DNA of 11,606 nucleotides. Source: Candidatus Nitrosopumilus sp. (GTDB lineage: Archaea; Thermoproteota; Nitrososphaeria; Nitrososphaerales; Nitrosopumilaceae). Below are positions 6,476-11,606 of this stretch, one piece after another. Each line of letters starts with the position of its first letter. The first letter of the stretch is position 1. The notes beneath the pieces are model-generated. The model worked only from the letters and a program-made list of their open reading frames with translations. It did no database searches and was not told where the DNA came from. The stretch is taken from assembly GCA_018657375.1 (NCBI GenBank), contig JABHXI010000026.1:1-11606 (forward strand). The letters run 5' to 3'. The position numbers and the translations under genes are program-made.

Positions 6476-6826
6476 TTAAACTTCGTTTTGAATTGTTGGT
6501 CTTGTTTGAGACCAAATTTGTATTTCATTTTTTGGATATTCTAAAATTCCTGAATCTTTAAGTTTCTTAAATATTGTAATTGCTTCTTCCTTTTCAACTG
6601 ATTTTGATTGGGCTTTAGTATATCCATCTTTATCAACAATTACGGCTACATGTCCCTCTTCAGAATTAATTACAGCCGTAAATTCTTCTTCACCGACTGG
6701 AAAGAATTTGCCATCAATTTTCTTAGTTGTTAGGGTTAGCATTGCAAATCCAGCTACATCAAACATTTTCATTTGTGATTTACTTGCTCTTTGTTTTCCC
6801 TGTTGAACTGCTTGAAAATATTGCAT
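6476..6826 (-). CDS. Unrecognised 116-119-aa alpha/beta-type protein
   Basis: The protein contains alternating strands and helices (FDVAGFAMLTLTT, GKFFPVGEEEFTAVIN, GHVAVIVDKDGYT, then the helix EKEEAITIFKKLKDSG), no membrane segment and no cysteines. I do not recognise a family; DKDGYT resembles a metal- or turn-type loop but is not diagnostic. The reading frame extends to GTG at 6835, but I choose ATG at 6826 because GAGGGTGA lies just upstream as a good ribosome-binding site, and the GTG is itself part of that site. A TATA-like TTATTATACC (6846-6855) also sits about 26 bases before this ATG. The 3' end meets the UMP kinase stop with no gap, and the gene is divergent from the LEA14-like gene. 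Confidence 0.8.
   Translation of the reverse strand: MQYFQAVQQGKQRASKSQMKMFDVAGFAMLTLTTKKIDGKFFPVGEEEFTAVINSEEGHVAVIVDKDGYTKAQSKSVEKEEAITIFKKLKDSGILEYPKNEIQIWSQTRPTIQNEV
6496..6515 (+). terminator. Hairpin past the UMP kinase stop, inside the convergent gene
   Basis: A perfect 7-base stem (TTGGTCT 6496-6502, AGACCAA 6509-6515) with a six-base loop begins 20 bases after the operon's stop codon and is followed by T-containing sequence. It could end the tmk-HD-pyrH transcript while encoding residues of the opposite-strand protein. Confidence 0.35.
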
Positions 6827-6845
6827 ATTTTTCACCCTCTGGAAT

Positions 6846-6870
6846 GGTATAATAACTATCTAATATTTGA
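6846..6870. promoter_or_regulatory. Compact divergent promoter region
   Basis: On the - strand, TTATTATACC (6846-6855) is about 26 bases from ATG 6826. On the + strand, TAATATTT (6861-6868) is about 26 bases from TTG 6890. Each divergent gene also has a ribosome-binding-site-like sequence (GAGGGTGA and TTGAGGT), so leadered transcripts starting elsewhere remain possible. Confidence 0.35.
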
Positions 6871-6889
6871 TATATTGAGGTAAGTAAGT

Positions 6890-7444
6890 TTGAATCCTAA
6901 AATTTTTGTCTTTATCGCAGTTTTAGTATTTGTTGGAGTGTTGGGTGGAATTATTGTTGTTGGTCCCACACTAGTTGTAGGAGGGATTGGAACTGATACT
7001 ACTAATCAAAATGTAGAAACTTTACCTCCAATTACAATTGAGTTGGTAGATATTTCTGTTTTAAAAATTTCAGAGCGTTCAGCAACAATTCAAGTTGAAT
7101 TTGAGATATTTAATCCAAATCCACGAGCTGTAATTGTTCAAACTATGGATTACCAATTATTTGAAACCACTTTTTCCAATTATGAACAACTTGATGGCGG
7201 TACAATTGGAAGCAGACCTGAAGGAATGGTAGAATTTGGTTCAAACTACTATACTCTCTTGGGCAATAATTCAATTGTACTAAAAGATAAGATTACTATA
7301 CCAAATACCCAAAATGGTGGTGAGCTATGGGATGCTCTTGAAACTAATACGGCATCATATAGAATTTCTGGAACTGTGTATTACAATTTAAGTTCCATGA
7401 CAAGTGGTCAAGAAAATACTCTTGACTATGAATTCTTTAAATAG
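6890..7444 (+). CDS. Membrane-anchored LEA14/WHy-like domain protein
   Basis: Residues 4-33 are a strongly hydrophobic N-terminal segment (IFVFIAVLVFVGVLGGIIVV...), a signal anchor. The rest looks like an LEA14/WHy beta-sandwich: ITIELVDISVLKISERSATIQVEFEIFNPNP with the hallmark FNPNP (74-78), then DYQLFE, an NNSIVLKDKITIP strand pair, and a closing strand ASYRISGTVYYNL. Such domains are linked to desiccation or stress protection in plants and occur as surface-anchored proteins in archaea, so the domain probably faces outside. The start is TTG, supported by TTGAGGT eight bases upstream and by the hydrophobic segment beginning immediately after it. A strong hairpin terminator follows. The biochemical role is unknown. 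Confidence 0.8.
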   Translation: MNPKIFVFIAVLVFVGVLGGIIVVGPTLVVGGIGTDTTNQNVETLPPITIELVDISVLKISERSATIQVEFEIFNPNPRAVIVQTMDYQLFETTFSNYEQLDGGTIGSRPEGMVEFGSNYYTLLGNNSIVLKDKITIPNTQNGGELWDALETNTASYRISGTVYYNLSSMTSGQENTLDYEFFK

Positions 7445-7453
7445 AGTCCTAAT

Positions 7454-7491
7454 AGTATCATAAAAAATTAATTTTGTGATACTTTGTTTTT
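7454..7491 (+). terminator. Strong hairpin terminator of the LEA14-like gene
   Basis: A 12-base stem with one T-G pair (7454-7465 with 7472-7483) closes an AATTAA loop and is followed by a T-run (TTGTTTTT, 7484-7491). It begins nine bases after the stop codon. Confidence 0.7.
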
Positions 7492-7513
7492 AAGAGAAAA
7501 TTATAGACATATC

Positions 7514-7522
7514 CTATAAAAG
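7514..7522 (+). promoter_or_regulatory. Strong TATA box of the 36-aa microprotein gene
   Basis: CTATAAAAG is the best TATA match in the window, centred about 27 bases before ATG 7546. It predicts a leaderless or nearly leaderless, well-expressed transcript. Confidence 0.65.
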
Positions 7523-7545
7523 CTCGTAAGATTATTTTTTATTAA

Positions 7546-7656
7546 ATGGCAGAAGCAGGAATGGCCGCATTTGGCGCAACAGCAGGAGTAGCAATCGCAT
7601 TAGCAATAGTGTGTTTCGCTCTTCGTGGTAAAGGACACCCTGAACCACTAGAATAA
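7546..7656 (+). CDS. 36-aa single-helix microprotein, probably highly expressed
   Basis: ATG to TAA encodes an Ala/Gly-rich N-terminus (MAEAGMAAFGATAG), one hydrophobic helix (VAIALAIVCFAL) and a short basic-then-acidic tail (RGKGHPEPLE). It is a single-pass membrane peptide. It has its own strong TATA box, its own hairpin terminator directly after the stop, and C/G-rich codons (GCC, GGC, ATC, TTC, CAC) resembling the amt gene and unlike most of its neighbours, which in these archaea marks abundant proteins. I do not recognise a family. Small single-helix subunits of membrane complexes of the respiratory or ammonia-oxidation chain are a possibility by analogy only. The gene is independent of both neighbours by its signals. 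Confidence 0.75.
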   Translation: MAEAGMAAFGATAGVAIALAIVCFALRGKGHPEPLE

Positions 7657-7661
7657 CCCAT

Positions 7662-7690
7662 CAAAGGAACTTTCCTTTGTAATATTTTTC
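7662..7690 (+). terminator. Hairpin terminator of the 36-aa microprotein gene
   Basis: A perfect inverted repeat (CAAAGGAA 7662-7669, TTCCTTTG 7672-7679), realistically a 7-base stem with a four-base loop, is followed by TAATATTTTTC. It starts six bases after the TAA stop. Confidence 0.7.
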
Positions 7691-7699
7691 ATTTATTTG

Positions 7700-8359
7700 T
7701 TAACCCTTGTTGCCGAATTTACCCATTCCTAACATTTCACCAATGTCTACATGTTTGGAATTTTTCTTTTTCATAAAACATTTTTCATAATACTGACATT
7801 CAGAACATTCTGTTGATGGTTCTAGAATCGGTGCTTTTTGTTCTTTTAGAAGATTGTTCAGTACTCTGACTCTTCTAATTACCTCTTCAAACATTTTTTT
7901 ATTTCGTGTTAACGAAAATGTTGTTTCTTTTCTGTCTCCCGTAATGTAAACTACGATTCCTTCTGTTTTGTCATATATCCACAAACATGCATTAAGATAC
8001 AGGACATCATTGGCAAGTGGATTTTCTAATTCACTTTGTGCTGCTGGTCTAAATAACATAATGGCATCATCTACTATCATGTCTGTTTGCCCTTGTAGTT
8101 TGATATCGTCAATTTCAAATACCTTTGGCTCACTTCCGTATTCTAATTTTCTTAACAATCCTGAAAGAAGCTCATTAAATCCTCTTCTTTCGATCTCCAC
8201 AGGATCAATTCTATCAAAATATGAGCGTCTTAGGCACTGAACTACCTCTTGTAAATGAATAGTTTGAATATTTTTTGGGTCTATATCTAATTGTAATTCT
8301 TTTCCTATTGAAGATAATGCCGTTTGAATTGTTGTTCTAAAATCCCTATCTCCCATCAT
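7700..8359 (-). CDS. Cas4/Dna2-like PD-(D/E)XK protein with Fe-S cysteines, active site apparently incomplete
   Basis: The 219-residue protein has the four-cysteine pattern of Cas4-type nucleases that hold a 4Fe-4S cluster: C42 in VVQCLRRSYFDR, and C185, C188, C194 in ECSECQYYEKC near the C-terminus. Between them, GQTDMIVDD (90-98) supplies the conserved aspartate, but the following strand, AIMLFRPAA (99-107), lacks the E-x-K expected of an active nuclease. The later QxxxY helix is only loosely matched by LYLNACLWIYDK. It may therefore bind DNA or act structurally rather than cut, though a shifted active site cannot be excluded by eye. No cas genes or repeats are nearby, so a CRISPR role is unlikely; a repair role is an inference. 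The ATG has its own TATA-like element. Confidence 0.75.
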   Translation of the reverse strand: MMGDRDFRTTIQTALSSIGKELQLDIDPKNIQTIHLQEVVQCLRRSYFDRIDPVEIERRGFNELLSGLLRKLEYGSEPKVFEIDDIKLQGQTDMIVDDAIMLFRPAAQSELENPLANDVLYLNACLWIYDKTEGIVVYITGDRKETTFSLTRNKKMFEEVIRRVRVLNNLLKEQKAPILEPSTECSECQYYEKCFMKKKNSKHVDIGEMLGMGKFGNKG

Positions 8360-8382
8360 AGTAAATTACCTTTGATTTTAGC

Positions 8383-8392
8383 TTCTTAAAGT
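8383..8392 (-). promoter_or_regulatory. TATA-like element for the Cas4-like gene
   Basis: CTTTAAGAAG on the - strand is centred about 28 bases before the ATG at 8359, allowing transcription independent of the upstream ATPase-linked genes. A short direct repeat AGCTAAA flanks it. Confidence 0.4.
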
Positions 8393-8629
8393 TTAGCTCA
8401 TTATTTTAGTTAAAAATTTAGAGATTCTACTTGCAAATGCTAAAGTGATGAAATGAACTGCAAATCCTAGAATTGCTCCGACTGCAATATTTCCTGTACC
8501 GTAGTAAATTCCCAAAAATATGCCTAATGCCGGTAATGAAAAAATCATAGCCATGAATGCACTAATCCAAACATAATTGATCAGAGTTTCTATTGGAATA
8601 TCGTTTTTCTTTTTAGGAAATTTAATCAT
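8393..8629 (-). CDS. Small two-helix membrane protein downstream of ATPase subunit C
   Basis: From ATG 8629 the protein has 78 residues: a basic start (MIKFPKKKNDIP), a first hydrophobic segment (about 20-44, WISAFMAMIFSLPALGIFLGIYYG), a short turn (TGN), a second segment (IAVGAILGFAVHFITLAFA) and a basic tail (SRISKFLTKIMS). Both ends are positively charged, so both probably face the cytoplasm. The ATG is 10 bases after the subunit C stop; an upstream TTG at 8656 would give 87 residues but overlaps that gene and has no ribosome-binding site. The size and hairpin topology recall the bacterial F-type ATPase accessory proteins AtpI/AtpZ, but no sequence relation is visible, so an assembly or ion-supply role is speculation from position. 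Family not recognised. Confidence 0.75.
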   Translation of the reverse strand: MIKFPKKKNDIPIETLINYVWISAFMAMIFSLPALGIFLGIYYGTGNIAVGAILGFAVHFITLAFASRISKFLTKIMS

Positions 8630-8639
8630 TTTTACAAAA

Positions 8640-9674
8640 TTATTCTTCGTGTACAATTAATTTTGACATTGTAGTTTCAGTTGGTATTTTTTGTTCTATT
8701 GCATATGCGATAGCTGCTAAGTTTCTTACCTCAAATGCTGTCAACTTTGTAATTCCTACAATGGTTGCAAAACTAAACATTTTTGAAAATGATCTTGCAG
8801 ATGCATTGTAAAGTTCCATTTCAAACGATCTTTCAAATTCTGCAACTGCATCTAATTCATTTTCATTTTGAGAAATCAGATTTTTGTATTTTGTATTTGT
8901 TAACTCATTAAATGCATCTCTAACTGATGCTGCAGACATCATTCTTCCAAGTAGTTCTTTTGTAATTGTTGCAGTTTGTGTCACAATCAAATCTTGAATT
9001 TGTGCTTCATCTAATCCCCATAATTTACCTCTAATTACACTGAGAAGATTATAGAAATCAACATCCATTCCAACTAATTTTATTACATCTCTATCTCTAT
9101 TATTTTTTAAGGCACGACCTAATTGGAGATATAGAATTTTATCAAAATAAGTATCAAATATTTGGAGATTTTTTTGTTCATTGTAAAGTGATGCTGCTTT
9201 TGATATTTCTTCACCAAACTGAACTGAATTCAAACTAGTAACTGCTTCTTCTAGATCTTTGGACACTAGAGCCTTTATGATGATGTCTCTTTGTTTAATT
9301 AATTCTTCAGCATGTAAATTGATATGGGTTTCAATTTCTTCTTGCGATTTTCCTAATACTTTTCCTTTCAAAATTAATTTTAAATTTGATATGATGAATT
9401 TCATATAATATGCATCTAAAATTGGAGAATCCCCAGCAGTTTTAGCAATTGAATAATGAACGTCAGCTAAATGTCCTCTTAAACCTGATTCTATTCCTTG
9501 TGAGGTGTATGGTTTTTGAACATCTGCAACCGCATCTGCATAAATTGTATTCTTGATTCTAGTCATTAATTCTTCTATATCTCTTGATTCAGCTAAAGTT
9601 TGATAATCTGATCTCTTCAGTAATTTCCCTCTTTGACTGTATGATTTTACTGACGCATAGACGTTTTTACCCAT
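8640..9674 (-). CDS. atpC: A/V-type ATP synthase subunit C (AC39/d-like central-stalk subunit)
   Basis: The 344-residue all-helical protein fits the vATP-synt_AC39 family in length (usually about 330-380) and signatures: the N-terminal VYASVKSYSQRGKLLKRSDYQTL, VDFYNLLSVIRGKLWGL in the third repeat-like region (the xNLxxxxRxK pattern of each lobe), and the C-terminal EVRNLAAIAYAIEQKIP. Subunit C is the funnel-shaped socket joining the central rotor shaft (subunits D/F) to the membrane ring of proteolipids in the rotary ATP synthase. The ATG is supported by a TATA element 26 bases upstream. The gene is probably co-transcribed with the two-helix protein downstream. No other ATPase subunit lies in the window, so it is separate from the main ATPase gene cluster or at its edge. 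Confidence 0.9.
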   Translation of the reverse strand: MGKNVYASVKSYSQRGKLLKRSDYQTLAESRDIEELMTRIKNTIYADAVADVQKPYTSQGIESGLRGHLADVHYSIAKTAGDSPILDAYYMKFIISNLKLILKGKVLGKSQEEIETHINLHAEELIKQRDIIIKALVSKDLEEAVTSLNSVQFGEEISKAASLYNEQKNLQIFDTYFDKILYLQLGRALKNNRDRDVIKLVGMDVDFYNLLSVIRGKLWGLDEAQIQDLIVTQTATITKELLGRMMSAASVRDAFNELTNTKYKNLISQNENELDAVAEFERSFEMELYNASARSFSKMFSFATIVGITKLTAFEVRNLAAIAYAIEQKIPTETTMSKLIVHEE

Positions 9675-9694
9675 GATTAAAATCTATGAATAGT

Positions 9695-9704
9695 GGATTT
9701 TAAT
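9695..9704 (-). promoter_or_regulatory. TATA element for ATPase subunit C
   Basis: ATTAAAATCC on the - strand is centred about 26 bases before ATG 9674; the mRNA is predicted to be leaderless. Confidence 0.5.
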
Positions 9705-9732
9705 GTTTGGCGTTACAAATTAGACTCAATTT

Positions 9733-10455
9733 TTACGCAATTTTCTCTAAAAATGCGGTTGCTTCCTTTTTTTCTTGAACTGAGAGTTTTCCAAAGGCCA
9801 AAATAACTTCCTTTTGAATAATCAAATTCTTATCTGATATATCTTGTAATTTTGAGAGATCAAAAGGAAGCAATTCTTTAATTTTATCTTCACAAAATGC
9901 TTTTACATATTTTTGAAAAATTGAATATGTAAAAGTTGGACTGGTAGTCATAAATTTAGTTAAAATTTTCTCAAATTCTTTTTCTTTTGGATTAGATTCT
10001 GCAAAAAATATCTTTAATTGTGCTGGCATATTTTCAATTCCATTAATTGCTGATCCTATCAAGACTCCTTTTTTTGTTAATTGATAATACGGAATTCCTT
10101 TTTCTTGTAGCGCTTTTGGTCCTCTTTTTAATGGTAATCTACCAGCTTCTTCTGCTATTTCCATGGGGAGTAATATTTCATCTAGATCCCTGAAAATTCC
10201 TGAATAGATATTTTTCCAGCTAATTTCTTGTTTTTCTGCAATTTTTTGGGAAATTCCTGTTCTTGTTCGTTCAGCTGGATTTACATTATTTCCAAGAATG
10301 GTAATGATCGATCTTTGTCTTTTTGCTTCTCCTGTTAAATCTTGATTTTTAGTCTTAAATGTATCAAAAACTGCTAGTTTAGCTTTAGGTTTTGACTTCA
10401 TTTGTTCATCTCTATCATAATTTTCATATTCTATGTTACTATCACAATATATCAT
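9733..10455 (-). CDS. Unrecognised 240-aa protein with a winged-helix-like region, divergent from amt
   Basis: I do not recognise the family. Residues about 50-135 look like a winged helix-turn-helix: helix SIITILGNN, the helix pair ISQKIAEKQEISWKNIYSGIFRDLDEI, then a basic stretch (LPLKRGPKALQEKG) and YYQLTKKGVLIG, similar to the YxLTxKG strand-helix that closes many archaeal winged helices. The rest is helical (for example FQKYVKAFCEDKIKELLPFD) and ends in a charged helix. There is no membrane segment or catalytic motif. ATG 10455 is supported by a TATA element 26 bases upstream; a later ATG at 10401 would remove an acidic 18-residue leader. It lies head to head with amt, which makes a DNA-binding regulator plausible but unproven. 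Confidence 0.75.
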   Translation of the reverse strand: MIYCDSNIEYENYDRDEQMKSKPKAKLAVFDTFKTKNQDLTGEAKRQRSIITILGNNVNPAERTRTGISQKIAEKQEISWKNIYSGIFRDLDEILLPMEIAEEAGRLPLKRGPKALQEKGIPYYQLTKKGVLIGSAINGIENMPAQLKIFFAESNPKEKEFEKILTKFMTTSPTFTYSIFQKYVKAFCEDKIKELLPFDLSKLQDISDKNLIIQKEVILAFGKLSVQEKKEATAFLEKIA

Positions 10456-10475
10456 AATATAATAACTTACTTTTT

Positions 10476-10487
10476 GAAAAATTTTAG
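10476..10487 (-). promoter_or_regulatory. TATA element for the winged-helix-like gene
   Basis: CTAAAATTTTTC on the - strand is centred about 26 bases before ATG 10455. It lies only about 12 bases from the amt TATA element on the other strand, so transcription-factor binding in each direction could interfere. Confidence 0.45.
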
Positions 10488-10498
10488 TGTCTTCAATG

Positions 10499-10508
10499 CT
10501 TTAATAAT
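10499..10508 (+). promoter_or_regulatory. TATA element of amt
   Basis: CTTTAATAAT is centred 26 bases before the ATG at 10530, predicting a leaderless amt mRNA; there is no ribosome-binding site before the ATG. Confidence 0.55.
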
Positions 10509-10529
10509 ATTCTATTTCGATAAAATTTA

Positions 10530-11606
10530 ATGAATTCTAGAAACTACAAGTATGCTCTATTACTTGTAGCCGCAGTATCTATCACAGCAACTGGTGCAAT
10601 GTCAACAGCATTTGCACAAAGTGTTGATGACGGTATGGACGGATACGTCGCAGGAACCAGTGGAATTTACACTGGAAATCCTAACGAATGTTGGTACGAT
10701 AGTGATGGTGCAGGAGCCATGATGCCTTGTCTTATAGACACAGGAGATACAGCATGGATGCTCACCGCAACTTCAATGGTACTACTCATGTCACCCGGAG
10801 TCGGTTTCTTTTATGGCGGATTAGCCAGATCAAAGAACATCGTCAACGTACTTGGTATGACCCTAATTGTAATGGGTTTAATGTCAGTACAATGGGTTCT
10901 ATGGGGATACTCACTAGCATTTGGCGGAATTGATTCTGAAGCAAATATGTTCATGGGTAATCTAGACTATGTTGGTTTCAACATGGTATCAGCGTGGGCA
11001 CCTCTCGGTGAAGTAGGTCCATGTGCAGATACTTGGTCTAATGCTTATCAAATGAATGAAATGAAGGACGGAGACTATTGTAGTCAAGGTTGGCCAGGTA
11101 CAGTACCTCACCAACTATTTGCAATGTTCCAGGGAACCTTCGCAATTATTACACCAGTTCTAATTATTGGTGGATTAATTGACAGAATTAAATTCAGCGC
11201 ATTGATGATATTCGTACTCTTATGGGGTACCTTCGTTTATGATCCAGTAGCACACTGGGTATGGGGAGGAGGCTACATCGGAGGAGGTTCACTCGACCTC
11301 GATCCAGAACTATCGCCATCATACGCATTAGACTTTGCAGGTGGTACTGTAGTACACATTACTTCAGGATTTGCGGCATTGGCCGGAGCCTTAGTCCTTG
11401 GCAGACGTCTTGGATATGGTAAAGTGCCAATGGAGCCACACAATATCCCAATGGTAGTCCTGGGTGCAGGAATACTCTGGTTTGGATGGTTTGGTTTCAA
11501 CGCAGGTAGTGAAGTAATGGTAGACGGCATTACCGTCAGCGCATGGACTGTTACAAATACAGCAACTGGTATGGCTGCAGTCACTTGGGTGCTCATGTCT
11601 TGGGCA
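10530..11606 (+). CDS. amt: Ammonium transporter Amt (3' truncated by the window end)
   Basis: The frame is open from ATG 10530 to the last base (359 codons). Residues 1-29 are a signal peptide with an AFA-Q cleavage site, as expected for an Amt whose mature N-terminus is outside. The body follows AmtB: MSPGVGFFYGGLARSKN (87-103), the Phe gate in AMFQGTFAIITP (F200, F204), HWVWGGG with the S1-site Trp (W245), and LDFAGGTVVHITSG with D268 and the first pore histidine H276 (AmtB D160 and H168). The second pore histidine lies beyond the window. Four cysteines (C54, C67, C165, C184) sit in extracellular parts: the N-terminal extension and an enlarged TM2-TM3 loop. Codons are C/G-richer than in neighbouring genes, fitting high expression. 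It takes up ammonia/ammonium for oxidation and assimilation. Confidence 0.96.
   Translation, partial: MNSRNYKYALLLVAAVSITATGAMSTAFAQSVDDGMDGYVAGTSGIYTGNPNECWYDSDGAGAMMPCLIDTGDTAWMLTATSMVLLMSPGVGFFYGGLARSKNIVNVLGMTLIVMGLMSVQWVLWGYSLAFGGIDSEANMFMGNLDYVGFNMVSAWAPLGEVGPCADTWSNAYQMNEMKDGDYCSQGWPGTVPHQLFAMFQGTFAIITPVLIIGGLIDRIKFSALMIFVLLWGTFVYDPVAHWVWGGGYIGGGSLDLDPELSPSYALDFAGGTVVHITSGFAALAGALVLGRRLGYGKVPMEPHNIPMVVLGAGILWFGWFGFNAGSEVMVDGITVSAWTVTNTATGMAAVTWVLMSWA

Noticed and set aside
6304..6528. Open frame on the - strand across the UMP kinase end
   Set aside because: It overlaps both pyrH and the better supported gene at 6476-6826.
7968..8240. Open frame on the + strand inside the Cas4-like gene
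   Set aside because: The opposite strand carries the cysteine pattern of a known family; this frame is Ser-rich and featureless.
7700..8359. CRISPR-Cas locus suggested by the Cas4-like protein
   Set aside because: No other cas gene and no regularly spaced direct repeats occur anywhere in the window; Cas4-like proteins are common outside CRISPR in archaea.
10727..10933. Open frame on the + strand inside amt
   Set aside because: It is an alternative frame of amt, whose own frame is open from 10530 to the window end with clear Amt motifs.
11273..11596. Open frame on the - strand inside amt
   Set aside because: Antisense to amt; the Pro/Thr/Ala-rich translation is typical of a shadow of Gly/Val-rich coding sequence.
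10530..11606. Amt as a horizontally acquired gene because its base composition differs from its neighbours
   Set aside because: The difference is the C-ending codon preference expected of highly expressed genes, and amt is a core gene of ammonia-oxidising archaea.

Overview
The window looks like a chromosomal segment of an ammonia-oxidising archaeon of the Nitrosopumilus type (Thaumarchaeota/Nitrososphaerota). The evidence is AT-rich DNA, an archaeal-type UMP kinase, an archaeal A/V-type ATPase subunit C, a LEA14-like anchored protein, and an Amt ammonium transporter with a cleavable signal peptide. Many genes also have an archaeal TATA element centred about 26 bases before the start codon, which fits leaderless mRNAs. 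I see no tRNA, rRNA, CRISPR array, insertion sequence or integrase; this reads as ordinary core genome with many small uncharacterised genes.

Layout. 1-265: 3' end of a coiled-coil protein gene. 323-2516: three + strand genes, namely a 63-aa membrane protein, a 127-aa two-helix protein, and a UbiB/ABC1-family atypical kinase translationally coupled to it. 2518-3130: an Hsp20 chaperone and a small membrane zinc-ribbon-like protein on the - strand. 3194-3652: three very small + strand genes (30, 42 and 59 codons). 3653-3957 holds at most one doubtful ORF. 3958-6475: a tight operon (thymidylate kinase-like, SAMHD1-like HD phosphohydrolase, UMP kinase) joined by two 4-base ATGA overlaps, which suggests a pyrimidine/dNTP-pool module. 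6476-6826 (-) and 6890-7444 (+): a divergent pair, an unknown alpha/beta-type protein and a membrane-anchored LEA14/WHy-like protein. 7546-7656: a 36-aa single-helix microprotein with a strong TATA box, translation-optimised codons and a hairpin terminator.

7700-9674 (-): A/V-type ATPase subunit C, followed downstream by a small two-helix membrane protein and then a Cas4/Dna2-like Fe-S protein whose nuclease lysine/glutamate motif seems degraded. 9733-10455 (-): an unrecognised protein with a winged-helix-like stretch, divergent from the ammonium transporter amt (10530 to the window end, 3' truncated). The two share a 74-base promoter region in which each TATA element sits the right distance from its own start codon.

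Functionally, amt imports ammonia/ammonium for energy metabolism and assimilation, and the ATPase subunit belongs to the machine that uses the resulting ion gradient. The tmk-HD-pyrH operon handles nucleotide supply. Leads worth following are the divergent gene beside amt, the microproteins, the ATPase-linked two-helix protein, the degraded Cas4-like protein, and the thymidylate kinase with an altered Walker A motif. No clearly new defence or mobile system is visible.
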